A stretch of DNA of 64,000 bases, taken from contig OOIN01000005.1 in NCBI GenBank assembly GCA_900323505.1, positions 620,001-684,000 of the forward strand, given 5' to 3'. Position 1 is the first letter of the stretch; every line of letters starts with the position of its first letter. The position numbers and the translations under genes were made by a program. The notes under the pieces were generated by a model. The model was not told the DNA's origin and searched no databases. It worked only from the letters and a program-made list of their open reading frames with translations. Positions 42,694-53,563 of the stretch are shown here, one piece after another. Source of the DNA: Ustilago trichophora (taxonomy: Eukaryota > Basidiomycota > Ustilaginomycetes > Ustilaginales > Ustilaginaceae).

Positions 42694-44277
42694 TCACATC
42701 CGAACCAATCTCGCCTTGGCTCCAACCTTGGCTTTCACCCGTGACACACGACAAGACTCCAAGCGAGCCACGAGTGCGGGATGTTTCTTTCTCATATGTC
42801 TCTGCAGATCCCTCTTGTAAAAGTAATTTCCTCCACAATTCGGTACACCACAGTGGTAGCCTCGAATTCGGGGGGACATGTGAACCTGTTTGTGTTCGTT
42901 CAAATTGTGCATGCTGGAAAAGATTTTTGCGCATCCGGAAATGTTGCATTTCAGCGGGAGTGGTGGTGCGGCGGCAGCGACGCCAGTGGTGGGGGGTCGT
43001 GACAGAGGAGGGTTGGGGGGTTGGGCGAGGAGAGGTGCGGTAGTGTTGATATGAGGAGATGGGACACGAAACGTGGAAGGAAAATGGACTGCTTTGTGAT
43101 GCGAGTGCAGTTCGTGGATGCTGGGACACTCTTGTGTGCATGAAGTAACGTCGCAGGCGTAGAGCTCGGTGGAAGTTTCCATGGGAGTTTTGGGAGCGAT
43201 ATTGTTGAGCACGCCTACGTGCAATTTTGGTACAATGGTTGCCGGAGGGACAGTGTTGGACGAATCATGGTACAGGGAGACCTTGAACGGGTCCAGAGTG
43301 GAGGAATACATCTCAGGATGTCTGAAAGGCACCATCCTGCAATCATCACCTTGCTCAAAACCCTGATACTCTACCCCCCCATTGAACGGCTGAGCACCCT
43401 GTACGAGTGGAAAGTTCTGAAGAGGAGGTGAAGGGGTCGTACGAAACCCATCACAAGCCATAGGCGTATCACCAACACCGGTGAGATCGATGATCGAAGA
43501 CCAGTCTTCCGATGCGACGCTGGCGTCTGAGATCGAAGTTGGCTGACTGAGATCGTTCATTGTGCCATGGGATCCGACATGACCGATACCGTAGGTTGAA
43601 GAGTTGTAAGTGCTGTCAAGCTTCGTCAAGCCATACAGACCCGTGTCATTGTTTTCATACTTGACAGAGATGGGATCGTACGATCCGTTTAAGAAAGATC
43701 CGAGTTCATATCCTTGTGTTCCGGAGGGGTGTAAGACCGAAGGAAAGCTATCTATCTCCACGAAGGCCTTTTGGGATGGATCTATAGCAGAGGGAGGTTG
43801 ATACAGTTCTGGTCTTTCCGAATGACCCAAAAACCACTCGGTGGAAATGCCTACGCAGAGAGGGCCTCCAGCGTTCTCCCCGGACGCAGAGGTTTCGGCA
43901 GCAATTGGTTTCAAAGCCTCCTCGAAGGGTTCCAGTTCCGATTCAGCTCGCTTGATCTGGCTTGGGACCGTAGGAGGCTTCAACAGAGGATCGTTGATCT
44001 CATCATCCATCGATATCACGCACGAAGAGGGGGGCGTGTCCAACGTTGCCAGTTCCGGTGGGCGCACATCGCCACGAGGTGCAATTCGATTCCCCAACGG
44101 CGAGCAAAGTCCCTCCCTCAGCGGCGAAGAGCGACGAAGCATCCGCAGAGCTTTGGAAACGAGACTCGACTGAGCTCCCATCACCGCCGACTGAAGGGCG
44201 TCCAATTTTTCGGTGTCATGACCGGGTCGAATCGTGTCTGGTATAGGGCTTTCTGACCATTCTCGCGATGCCGGCAT
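42694..44277 (-). CDS. C2H2 zinc-finger protein, probable transcription factor
   Basis: A 527-residue single-exon protein. The first 380 residues are disordered (Ser/Pro/Asp/Gly-rich) without recognised domains. The C-terminal quarter holds three C2H2-type fingers: CDVTSCTQECPSIHELHSHH with a further His (atypical spacing), CNISGCAKIFSSMHNLNEHK (C-x4-C-x12-H-x3-H) and CGVPNCGGNYFYKRDLQRHM (C-x4-C-x12-H-x4-H). A basic tail (RVSRVKAKVGAKARLVRM) follows and could serve for nuclear import or DNA contact. I do not recognise an orthologue with a known role. The ATG at 44277 is the first in the frame. Confidence 0.8.
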   Translation of the reverse strand: MPASREWSESPIPDTIRPGHDTEKLDALQSAVMGAQSSLVSKALRMLRRSSPLREGLCSPLGNRIAPRGDVRPPELATLDTPPSSCVISMDDEINDPLLKPPTVPSQIKRAESELEPFEEALKPIAAETSASGENAGGPLCVGISTEWFLGHSERPELYQPPSAIDPSQKAFVEIDSFPSVLHPSGTQGYELGSFLNGSYDPISVKYENNDTGLYGLTKLDSTYNSSTYGIGHVGSHGTMNDLSQPTSISDASVASEDWSSIIDLTGVGDTPMACDGFRTTPSPPLQNFPLVQGAQPFNGGVEYQGFEQGDDCRMVPFRHPEMYSSTLDPFKVSLYHDSSNTVPPATIVPKLHVGVLNNIAPKTPMETSTELYACDVTSCTQECPSIHELHSHHKAVHFPSTFRVPSPHINTTAPLLAQPPNPPLSRPPTTGVAAAAPPLPLKCNISGCAKIFSSMHNLNEHKQVHMSPRIRGYHCGVPNCGGNYFYKRDLQRHMRKKHPALVARLESCRVSRVKAKVGAKARLVRM

Positions 44278-45855
44278 GGATTACCACTTTCTCCCTTTTC
44301 CTCGTTTCCAAAAGAATGTTGCCTAGGGCGCCCAATCAAAGGAGTGTCAATCAATCAACGGCGGCTACGTGTTTAGCTCTTTCTTCTGGTCTGTTGTTAG
44401 GGTCGAGCAATCAGTGTCTTCCTAGGAATGTTCGCTTTTATGCGTGGCGACAAGTTCAAAATCTAAAGGCTTGTGTTTTGTCCTACATTGAACTTCCCTC
44501 CAAAAGACTAGGCGGCTAGATTTACATCCTCAACCGACTTGTTTACAACCCGTCGTCGAGTCCTCTGATCCCGCCGTCTGTTCTCTCAATGTTGTCGATA
44601 CGATCCAACTGGTCTGTGCAACATGCCTTCCGTTCGATTCAATCTCAAAGCTTGCTCTTGTGTAGCTCAGCCTTTCCGTCTGCAAACGGCCTCTTGGCGT
44701 TATCCAAGTCTGCATGGCGATGGATGACGATGTAAAATGGATTTGACAGGGTCGAAAAACAGGAGGTGAGCGCCCAGGTTGCTTCTTACCGAACCTGGAG
44801 GAATCTGGACTGATTGTGGAATTAACGGTGCCGATAATGGCAGAACGCTCTCTATTGTGGAATTAACGTTGCTGATAATGGCAAAACGCTCTCTTTGTGT
44901 CATCAAGATGCCTGTATGGCAAAACGCTGTCCACTGTTTAAGTGTCGGACTGTTTCACGGAATTGCTGGTTGATTCTCGAACTGACGGGAGATCTTTGTG
45001 CGATTAAGAGAATTTGGGAGGATGATTCTGGTTTGAGCACCGAATTTTTGTCGATTAGCAAGGTTTTCTTGCGTAAAAGACCGAAGACCACCGAAGCAAA
45101 ACCAAAAACAGACAAAGTTGATGAAGAGTTCGGCGGAATCACGACTGGAATGGGTTGGATTGTGTACTTGCTCAAGCTCTCATTTCAGATCTCATCACTA
45201 GGCGGAAGAATTGGTTGAGCGAAATGATTCGCTCAGACGCCATCGGGATGAGATGGGGTCGCGCGGGAAACCCTCGACCCACAATGCTTCGAATGGCATT
45301 GAAGGGAGTCCACCAACTCCCAGGATTGCGCGGGATCGGTCGCGCTGGGCAAGGCGCCGTCGGGAGCTCATCGCCAATGCCCTGCAGCATCGCTAAGGAT
45401 TTCCCGCACACCTCGGGGATCCTCCAGATTGCCCAACCGAGCTATCAAGGTCATAGGCAATATCGCAAAAACACCCGGCGAGGTCGCTAGGATTCTAGCA
45501 ATCCCACATCTCCCACAACTTCGCGCCGAAAGCTTCATCTTGACCTTGAGACTCACGCGAATCCTGTTGACCATAAACATATCCCACATCAGTAGTTCGC
45601 CAGACACAAACATGACACATCCGTCGGAAGCGAGCACATCAAATGACAATCGTACGACTTTCTCTGCGCGATCGTTTGTCACACTGTTTGATGCTCCACA
45701 CAGCAGCTGAGCTTGTGCACAACGTCTGAACACATCGTTTGCATTGCCAAGGTTGAGGTTCAATCATCAAGACCAGCTACAAGTGTCTAGCATTGCTCTC
45801 AATAGCATACGAATGGCCATACAGAGCCTGATTCGTGTACGAAAGCGGTGGCATC
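44278..45855. other. intergenic region between VTA1 and the C2H2 gene
   Basis: About 1.6 kb between two minus-strand genes. It contains a 41-base tandem duplication (44813-44894). Several short frames on the minus strand (45172-45411, 45368-45763 and 44903-45175) have protein-like composition but no recognised family; they could be relics. Confidence 0.45.
44813..44894. repeat. 41-base tandem duplication, two diverged copies
   Basis: Copies at 44813-44853 and 44854-44894 both read ATTGTGGAATTAACG, then GATAATGGC and AACGCTCTCT, with about four differences. The repeat lies in intergenic DNA. Confidence 0.9.
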
Positions 45856-47397
45856 TCAAGCAGTAGTTCTACCCTCTAGAATGTCCAACGCCTGCCTGAG
45901 CTGGATTCGAGCAGTTTCGAGATCTTCAAAGTCGACTGCGCTTGCCGCTCCTTTGGCGAGCTTTTGCACTCGAGTGGAGAGCTTCGGGTCCAGGCTGTCT
46001 GGGTATACAGTCGCCTGTGGAGGTGGCGGCGGTGGAATAGCAGGTGCAGATGGTGCGGTGCGGATCGGCGCGGATGCAGGTCCTGTCACATGGCCGAATG
46101 AGCTCGCGGTAGGCGGCGCCGATGGGATGAAAGGACCGCCGGTGTGTGCGCTGGGCAGATGGCCGGGAGTTGTAGGAAGGCTCGGGGCGGTGGGGGAGCG
46201 GGGAGGATCAGTCCTTTCGATCGCTGGATGGATGTCACCGCCGAGCGATGGGGGGTGATCCGAGGGTACGGATGGCAGCATCGAGTCGTGAGGAGCAGCG
46301 TCTCCTTGATCGCTCGTTGACGCGTTGGGCAATCCCCAGAAAGAGGCAGGTGCAGCGCCAGGTCCGGCGGCAGCTTGATCGAGACCTGGACTTCCTGACA
46401 GCTGCTGATGTGCGCTCATCGGTGGGATGGGCAGATCGCCCCTCTGAGGTGGAACTGGAAGGGGTCGTGTACCAGGACTCGAGCCAAGACCCGAGGCAAA
46501 GCTGCTTGAAGGCTGTACCTGAGGTCGATCCTCTTGCTGCACAGAGGAACTGCTGCGAGACATGATTTCGGCGGGCTTGTTGCTGCTGCTCTTCCACATC
46601 TCTTCGGCATCGGGCGAAGCGCTGTCGAGCGGATAGGTTTCAGTCGGTGCGCTAGGTGCAGGGTGGACAGCTTGGCTTGTTGAGCTGCTTCCGCGGGACA
46701 TGGCAAGATCGTTTGATGGCACGAGATGGCGTGAAGCATCAGCAGCGCTTGCAGAGTTTGGATTGGCTGAAGGTTCTTCCGGAGCTGCCGTGGTGAGCTT
46801 GGCCATCTCTCTAGCAAGATATTCTTGCTCTTCCTTATCATCGACGGCAGAGGGTCCCATCGCAGCTTCGAGATTGGCAGCTTCGAGCTTTGGATCACCA
46901 CCTGCAGGTCCCGCTTGAGGCTTCCTGCCCTCTTTGAAGGCCTTTGCAATGTCCGCTGCCTTCCACTTGGAATACTTGATCTTCTCCTGCATCTCCGGCT
47001 CGAGCGTGCCAAAGATCTTGAGCAGCTCGATAAACTGGCCTGCAGCGAGGAATTTTTTCGCCGTTGCTCTTGTTGCTTTGCCTGCACGATCTTCGTTGTC
47101 TGCACCTACAAAGACTTTGAGCGCAAAGTTCTCGACGTACGCCGAGCTGGCTGCATCGTTGGTGACGGCGTCGTTGTCCGCGAGTTTGGCTTTGAGGTCT
47201 TCGAGCGTGTCCATGAGGGTGAGTAGGTACATCTTGGCTTCGGTTTCTTTGGCATTGCCGGAAATGCCGAGCTGAGCTGCATAGTAGCAGCACCAATAGG
47301 CGATGACCTTGTCTGCCGTGCGTAGCTCATTAGCTCGTTGGACAAAGGGAAGGACAACTTTGAGTTCTGCGGGTGGGTTGGGGAGTGGTTCATCCAT
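45856..47397 (-). CDS. VTA1: Vta1/LIP5-like ESCRT cofactor
   Basis: A 513-residue protein. The N-terminal 165 residues match the Vta1/LIP5 double-MIT domain: LPFVQRANELRTADKVIAYW, MDTLEDLKAKLADNDAVTND, YVENFALKVFVGADNEDRAG and KIKYSKWKAADIAKAFKEGR ending PQAGPAGG. A long disordered Pro/Ser/Ala-rich linker (about 170-460) follows. The C-terminal VSL domain (LDPKLSTRVQKLAKGAASAV, then ETARIQLRQALDIL) is the part that binds and stimulates the AAA ATPase Vps4 in recycling of ESCRT-III at endosomes. The linker is longer than in yeast, and the domain order is standard. Confidence 0.93.
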   Translation of the reverse strand: MDEPLPNPPAELKVVLPFVQRANELRTADKVIAYWCCYYAAQLGISGNAKETEAKMYLLTLMDTLEDLKAKLADNDAVTNDAASSAYVENFALKVFVGADNEDRAGKATRATAKKFLAAGQFIELLKIFGTLEPEMQEKIKYSKWKAADIAKAFKEGRKPQAGPAGGDPKLEAANLEAAMGPSAVDDKEEQEYLAREMAKLTTAAPEEPSANPNSASAADASRHLVPSNDLAMSRGSSSTSQAVHPAPSAPTETYPLDSASPDAEEMWKSSSNKPAEIMSRSSSSVQQEDRPQVQPSSSFASGLGSSPGTRPLPVPPQRGDLPIPPMSAHQQLSGSPGLDQAAAGPGAAPASFWGLPNASTSDQGDAAPHDSMLPSVPSDHPPSLGGDIHPAIERTDPPRSPTAPSLPTTPGHLPSAHTGGPFIPSAPPTASSFGHVTGPASAPIRTAPSAPAIPPPPPPQATVYPDSLDPKLSTRVQKLAKGAASAVDFEDLETARIQLRQALDILEGRTTA

Positions 47398-47901
47398 CTT
47401 GAGCGTCTGCTGTTGGAAGCGAGAGTCGACCGCACTTTTTGTTGCCTGGGAGAGAAGATCAGAAGATGCGGATGCGACTGTCTATCGCTCTCACTTTTGA
47501 CCGATGGCTGGATGAGATGAGGATGGATGCAAGGTTGGTGTCGGTTGGCCATATTCTAGTAAAGTGTCGCTCAACTGGACAGTGCACGCGTCTCGGAAAG
47601 GCAGCACAATTCTAGTCTTCCTCCACACAGCCTCCAACTGCGCTTTCCGCGGCACTCGGCGGCGAGAAGACCCTGAGTCCAACTTTTTTTCCCGCTGAAA
47701 TCAAGGTAAAGGCTCTGTTGTCACTCTCGACTTCCATATCAAGCATACCAAAGGCAACGATAACGTCGAGAAAAAGCAACGTTTGCATTCTGTAGAGGTA
47801 CAAGAGCGAGGCCAAAATCGAGGCGTACGGAACAGTAGTGACAGTAAACGAGTAGACCAGATGAGACAAGAGGGAAATCATGGAACAAGAAACATGTTTG
47901 G
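47398..47901. other. intergenic region between VTA1 and MCM4
   Basis: About 500 bases between two minus-strand genes, holding the VTA1 promoter and the MCM4 3' side. No gene is visible. Confidence 0.55.
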
Positions 47902-50900
47902 TTACGAGCTGATACGACGCACAGTCTTGCGTTCACGCTCGCCTGCCGTCTTGACGACACCTTCGCTTTCGAGCGTGCGCACAAGCTCGTATAGATCAGT
48001 AGGGTCGACTGGCACCGAAGACTGGTCATTGAGCGCCTTGGCGAGGTCGACGTAGCGAACAGCTTTAGTCGGGGCAGTCGACGAAGGACCTGAAGGGGAG
48101 GTAGCCCTGCCAGAGGCGCTGCCCATCTCATCGAGTAGCTGGAGGAATTCGCGACGCAGATCGCCAGCAAGTTTGCGCTGGTGGTACGATCGGCCCGTGT
48201 TGATGAGGTCCAAATCAATAAGACCGGTGCGCGGGTCGGTAGCTGAAGACTTGGCGGCTTCGCGGATCAGACGGGCTGCCTCCTCAACATCGTCCACGAC
48301 TACCTCGTCGGCGAAGCGCATGCGGGCATGTGCCTCGGACAGACGGATCATCGATTCGAGCTGTCGTGTAGTGGCGGTAATGCGGCGCTCGGCGCTGCGT
48401 GGGTCCTCACCCACTTTTCGCAGCTCGACGTAGCGAGCGGCGAGTGCGTCACCGGCTTCCTTGGTGAGGACCGGCGAGATGCGGTTGCGCGCATACGAGA
48501 TGTAGGCGGTGAGGGTCTCGATGGGCAGGATGTCCTTGCCACCAGTGTCGGGCTTGTCTTCCAGGTAGAGGCTGACCAGGTGGCGAGCGAGACGACGATC
48601 GTTGGCCTCGTCGATCTTGTCGAGAACCAGGTAGACCAGATCGAATCGACTGATGAGCGTAGGAGGAAGATCAATGTTCTTGGTAATGGGCAGGTTGACG
48701 TTGTAGCGCGAGCCAGTCGGGTTGGCAGCCGCGAGGATCGAGGCACGTGCATTGAGCGTGGTGATGATACCGGCCTTGGCGATACTGAGCGTCTGCTGTT
48801 CCATCACTTCGTGCAAGACACTGCGAGTAGCTTCCGACATCTTGTCGAATTCGTCGATACAGCAGACACCGCCATCGGAAAGAACAAGGGCACCGGACTC
48901 GAGCACAAGCTGCTTGGTGTCAGGATCACGCGTCACATAGGCGGTGAGACCGACAGCCGAAGAGCCTTTACCCGAGGCGTAGACACCTCGTGGCGCAATC
49001 TTGTGGACGTACTGGAGGATCTGACTCTTGGCGATACCGGGATCACCTACCATCAGCACGTTGATGTCACCACGGTAGCGAGGACCGCCGCCGCCACCTC
49101 CGGTACTGATCGTCTTGTTGGTACCTCCGAAGAGCTGCAAGAGGATACCCTTCTTGACGTCGTCCATCTCGTAAATGCTTGGTGCCAAGCTGCGCGAGAG
49201 CACTTCGTAGACATCCGGGCGGTCAGCGATGGAACGCAACTTTTCTTCGAGATCCTGGCTGCGAGGCATGTCTGCGTCATCAGCATCAGCACCGAAGCCG
49301 CTCTGCACATCGACATCCTCGTCGTCCTCCTCACCGCCGACACCGACAGCTTGCGCGCCAGGGCCAGCAGCTTGCTCGGAAGCATCTCGAGTAGAGAGGT
49401 CAACTCCGAGCCTTTTGCCGTTGGTGCGCTTGATGTGAAGAATGTCGACGAATGTCTTGTAGAGACTCTTGAGACTACGCTGTCGAGGGTTGACACGGAC
49501 AGGCGTGCTTCGGAAGATACCGGTGATCTCGACGCGGTCACCCGGTTTGCTTACGTCGACCAATTCATCGTAGGCGCACATGCTGACGGTGTGAGGGGTC
49601 TGACCATCCGGAACGACGTCGGGGGTCTCCTGAATGCGAACCACCTGGCGATCCGAAAATTCGCATCGATTGTGGATAAGCGACATGGACCCCTGCAGGT
49701 TGCAGACCTGGCGTGGACAGCGGTCAGGCTCTGCGATGCGGCCTCGGTCGATCTCGACAGGCACGGTGTGGTTGCAGACAAGGCAGCGGAAGAAGGCCTG
49801 CTTCATTTCGGGGATGATAGGCGTGGCACGGATGACGAGACCGCGCACAGTGACGAGCTTGTCGATGTCCGAAGGATTGAGATCGCGCATGTTGATGGCT
49901 TCGGCACCGTAAGGCCGCACCTTGTAGAGCTTGGTCTCCATGAGCTCAATCTCGGCGAGACCCATGTCACCGCCCATTCCCTCTCGTCCTTCCTTCTGGT
50001 CTTCGTAGGCCATCTCAAGCATCTCGTCCTTGAGCACCTGATCCATGATGGGCACCATTTCCTGTGGGTAGCGGATGAGTTGCATCTTGAGCCTTTTCGA
50101 GGGAGGAAAAGCCTCGAGGTCAGAGATGCGCAAATTGAGGTTGGTCTGGTCGGTGATCCTCATGCGACGAAGGTAGCCCTCGTAGACAAGACGCTCGCCC
50201 TCAGCAGGGTTGCCGGTGGCTGCTGGGGGAAGGGGCTGGCCGAGCTTCTTGGCATGGGCCCATCTGTACTTGAGACGGAAGCCGCGGAGGAAAGTTCGGA
50301 ACATCTCCATGGTCTCGCCAATGGAAACGCTGGTACCCCAAATGACTTTGGAGACACCATCGTGGCCGGGAGCAGCGGCATCGCTGGTGGCGCCGTGTTG
50401 GGAAAAGCTGAGTGCGTCACTGTGGCCGTCGGCAGCAGGCTGACTACCACCAAACACGGAGGAGGCGCGGGCAGGTGCGCCTTCGCCTTGGCTTGCGCTG
50501 TTGGGGTCATTGTTGATGCGCGTTCTCCTCAGCAATGATGGCGAGGAGAGGGCGACGGAAGAGTGGATCTCACCACGACGCTGGTGTCGTGGAGTGGTTC
50601 CGCCGGAGCTGGGGAAGAAGAGAGGCTCGTCGAGACGGCTAATACCGCTGCTGCTCGAAGGCAAGCGGTTCTCTGCGTTCTGGCCGCGTCGTGCCGAAGC
50701 AAGCGGTGTCCTCTGACCCCTTGATGTTCGGGCCGATGGTGATGATGTTGGAAAGTGAAGTGGCGACGAAGCTGCGAGATTGGGCGAAGAAAAGGAAGGT
50801 CAGCATTGTCGAAGGCGTGTAAGCATCTTTGAGAGAAAAACGAGACTTACCTCCCAGTGAACCCTGTGATTGCCTCACGCTAGAGGCCTGACTCTTGAGA

Positions 50901-51037
50901 GGACTGCTCGAGGGAAAAGCAAGTGGCGACGAGGCACCTGCTGCGTTTCGGTTTGAGAGAGATGCTGGAGCGAGAGGTGTGCGCTGCTCGGCATCGCGCA
51001 TCTCGGCATCACTAGGAGGACCGCCGGGAGTCGACAT
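47902..51037 (-). CDS. MCM4: MCM4 replicative helicase subunit (two exons)
   Basis: Exons 51037-50851 and 50771-47902 join across a 79-base intron (GTAAGT donor, TCGCAG acceptor, matching phase) into 1018 residues. The N-terminus is a long Ser/Pro-rich disordered tail with several SP/TP sites, typical of Mcm4 and the target of cell-cycle kinases. The MCM core follows: a zinc-binding region (CLVCNHT and CPRQVCN), the MCM box with Walker A GDPGIAKSQ, Walker B CCIDEFDKM, and arginine finger SRFDLVYLVLDKIDE. The stretch VRPYGAEAINMRDLNPSDID assigns it to Mcm4 and not to another MCM. It is one of the six subunits of the Mcm2-7 helicase that unwinds DNA at replication origins. An inverted pair of ACGCG elements lies about 450 bases upstream. 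Confidence 0.96.
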
Positions 51038-51904
51038 TGTGGTATGAGATTGGGGTCGATGAACTGTGTGCGACTGAGCACGGTGGAAGGATAGAGTCGT
51101 TCTCGTGAGATGCCTATCGCAAGTAGTGGTGGTGATCGAGCGTTACGTCGAGGTAGTGTTGTGAGCCAAGTGTTGGTGGTACGATGGATGCTATGAAGAT
51201 TGTCGTAGATGGTGAAAGTGACGGAGTGCAACACAGAGAGAGACAAACACGGACAATTGTCTGTCTGCGTGTGAGCGACGGAGAGTGTTGAAGTGTTGCA
51301 AAGCGCACGCATCTTTTGCACTCTTTTCTTTTTCCGCTGCTCAAGTGCCTCACGATCTTGCGCAAAAGAGGACAGCTGTGTGAAATGGATGGACCGACGA
51401 CACAAGACAGCTACAGTGCCCTCTGTGTTGTTTCCTCGCGTTCTGCAATTTTGCAATCTCTGGAACGCGCTCGTGCTGAACGCGTAAATTGCAATCTCAT
51501 TTACGCGACACGTCCATTCTCCAAATCAGTCGCGCTCTGACTTGGCTGGACGCGCGATTCGTCTCGACAACACATTCAAGGCGATACCCTCCCATACAGT
51601 ACTAGCCAAAAAGGTGTCAGACACGATCCGGGTTTGTACTGTAATGCTCAACATTGTCGGCGCTTGCTGACGAATGAGCGACCACCGTGCTTCGATCTAC
51701 AGGCGAGGCGGCTCAAGCTTCGTATGAAATGCTTCTTATTCATCAGATATATAGACGATGCAAGTGGTATAGGAGACTAGCCAAGGCGAACGAATGCGCA
51801 TGAATATCGATCGTGAACAGCGTGCAAAACCGAGAACAAAAAATGCGGTGAGACGGAGCAGAATGCCAAGAGCTTCAGTGAAGACTCAACTTTGGCTGAG
51901 AGAA
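51038..51904. other. MCM4 promoter region
   Basis: About 870 bases between CDC20 and MCM4, both on the minus strand. ACGCG-type elements cluster at about 51436-51555, including a perfect inverted repeat. No gene is visible. Confidence 0.55.
51481..51507 (-). promoter_or_regulatory. inverted pair of MCB-like ACGCG elements upstream of MCM4
   Basis: A perfect 9-base inverted repeat, CGCGTAAAT and ATTTACGCG, separated by 9 bases. With the preceding A, the first arm contains ACGCGT, the canonical MluI cell-cycle box bound by MBF-type factors that drive G1/S genes. More ACGCG or CGCGTT cores lie at about 51436, 51464 and 51553. MCM genes are classic MBF targets in fungi, so a cell-cycle role is likely but inferred. 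Confidence 0.55.
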
Positions 51905-53563
51905 TCAACGAAGACTACGAACACTAGGGCCACCAGAGCCGTGCGATCCGAAGCCACCAGTCGCCTTGGCACCTTTACTCGACTCCACCGGCTTCTCAAA
52001 GATTCTCCAGAGCTTGAGCTCTTCGTCGTCACTGACGGTCGCCAGCACCTCTCCGTCCGGACTGAGGCTCGAGTGGAGCACACGCTTCTCGTGAGCCTCG
52101 ATCTCAGCGACCTTGCTACCCGAGGGATGCGACCAGATGTTGAGCAATCCTTTGCTCGACTCGGTCGTACCGAGACCATGCGTCGAGACGATCTCGCGAT
52201 AGTGCGGCGCCCAATGAAGTGAAGTGATCTGGGCACCCGTCGAGATGGTCATGGTTCGCGAGTTTTGCGTCGTGTTCCAGAAATGGATGTTGCGATCGCT
52301 TGTGCCTCCGCCGGTAGCCAAAAGGCTGAGATTGTGCGGGCACCATGCGAGCGCTTTGACTGCCGCCTGGTGGTTTTCTTTGCGCATCTTGGCGACAGAG
52401 GTACGACGATCCCAAACTTTGACGACATTGTCGTTTCCACCTGACGCCATGAGGGCGCTGTCGGATCGCCATTCCATGCCGCAAACGGGTCCGTGATGCG
52501 CTTTTTCGAGTGTTCGAGTCACGGCGTCGCGCTCTCGGACATCGTACTCTCGAATGATACCGCTCTGGAAACCTGCGTTGAGGGTTCCATCCGGTGCCCA
52601 GGCGGCTACATTGACCGAGGCGTGATCTGCACCACCATCACCAACTGGCTTCAACGTGCGCATACGAGTGCTGCTCTCCACATCCCAGATCTGCACAAAT
52701 CCACCCTCGAGACCAACGGCAAGGATATTGCCATCCGCATCCCATCGCAGTCCAGTGATCAATCCGCCACCGCCCACCTTTTCCGCCATCGTCGTTGTGT
52801 CCAACAGAGCACTTGCGTCGCCCGTGTTACCGTTCCAGATCCACAATCCAGTCTGCAGCGCCACGGCAACCATGTTGGTCGAAGACCAGTCCAAAAGGTT
52901 GTAGTAGAAATCTCCCACCATGCTCGGAGCGTCCAAGGTCCTCTCTGGTGTTGTTGGGATCCTTCGACGTCCAGCGCTCTGCAGACTGCTTGGCATTGTT
53001 GATTTGGGCTTTGTCATTGCGTATCGGCTCCGCACGTCTGGGTTCGCCAGGGAGCTAGGCGGTGCTGCTGAAAACGAGAGAATCCTCTGTGACATCTCTG
53101 CCGAGACCGAGTCCTCGAAAGAAGGATGTCCATCCAAGTCGGTAGGGTTTGCATTGGCTGCTGCAATGTTGGCTGCAATGTTAGGGTCCGTAGCGTCACT
53201 AGACATCTGTGAGCGGATTGTGTCGCCATCGGCATCCGCATGAGCGTGAGGGGTGGTCGATCGCTTGAGCTCTCGGTTCGGAATGTATCGGTCGCCACGA
53301 GAGATGCTTGCCGCCACCTTGGGTTTCAGAGCTTTGTCTGGACCTTGCCAATCTCTTGTGATGCCCACTTTGAGATCGGCTGAAGAAGAGGGTACAGAGT
53401 CGAGTCGGTCCTTGCGCGAGAGACCGAGTCTTCCAGGCCCAGCTTTGAGCGAAGCACCCTTGCTGGGGGAGGTGCCCAGCTTCATATCGCGCATGTTGGC
53501 CGACACATCCTTGAGAGGCGAGTCCATGGAAATGCCGTTTGGGCCGCCTAGTCTTGAAGCCAT
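51905..53563 (-). CDS. CDC20: Cdc20/Fizzy-type APC/C activator
   Basis: A 552-residue WD40 protein that recruits substrates to the anaphase-promoting complex at the metaphase-anaphase transition. The N-terminus is disordered, with a C-box GDRYIPNRELKR near residue 95 for APC/C docking. The propeller begins with the Fizzy-family signature RRIPTTPERTLDAPSMVGDF followed by YYNLLDWSS, and seven WD repeats run from there (NILAVGLEGGFVQIWDV, ALMASGGNDNVVKVWDRRTS, LLATGGGTSDRNIHFWNT and others). The protein ends VRSLR, a variant of the usual Ile-Arg tail. I prefer Cdc20 to Cdh1 by the N-terminal layout and overall repeat sequence. Single exon. Confidence 0.88.
   Translation of the reverse strand: MASRLGGPNGISMDSPLKDVSANMRDMKLGTSPSKGASLKAGPGRLGLSRKDRLDSVPSSSADLKVGITRDWQGPDKALKPKVAASISRGDRYIPNRELKRSTTPHAHADADGDTIRSQMSSDATDPNIAANIAAANANPTDLDGHPSFEDSVSAEMSQRILSFSAAPPSSLANPDVRSRYAMTKPKSTMPSSLQSAGRRRIPTTPERTLDAPSMVGDFYYNLLDWSSTNMVAVALQTGLWIWNGNTGDASALLDTTTMAEKVGGGGLITGLRWDADGNILAVGLEGGFVQIWDVESSTRMRTLKPVGDGGADHASVNVAAWAPDGTLNAGFQSGIIREYDVRERDAVTRTLEKAHHGPVCGMEWRSDSALMASGGNDNVVKVWDRRTSVAKMRKENHQAAVKALAWCPHNLSLLATGGGTSDRNIHFWNTTQNSRTMTISTGAQITSLHWAPHYREIVSTHGLGTTESSKGLLNIWSHPSGSKVAEIEAHEKRVLHSSLSPDGEVLATVSDDEELKLWRIFEKPVESSKGAKATGGFGSHGSGGPSVRSLR

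Noticed and set aside
48328..50538. Plus-strand open frame of 736 codons antisense to MCM4
   Set aside because: It is a shadow of the MCM4 coding frame with no family resemblance.
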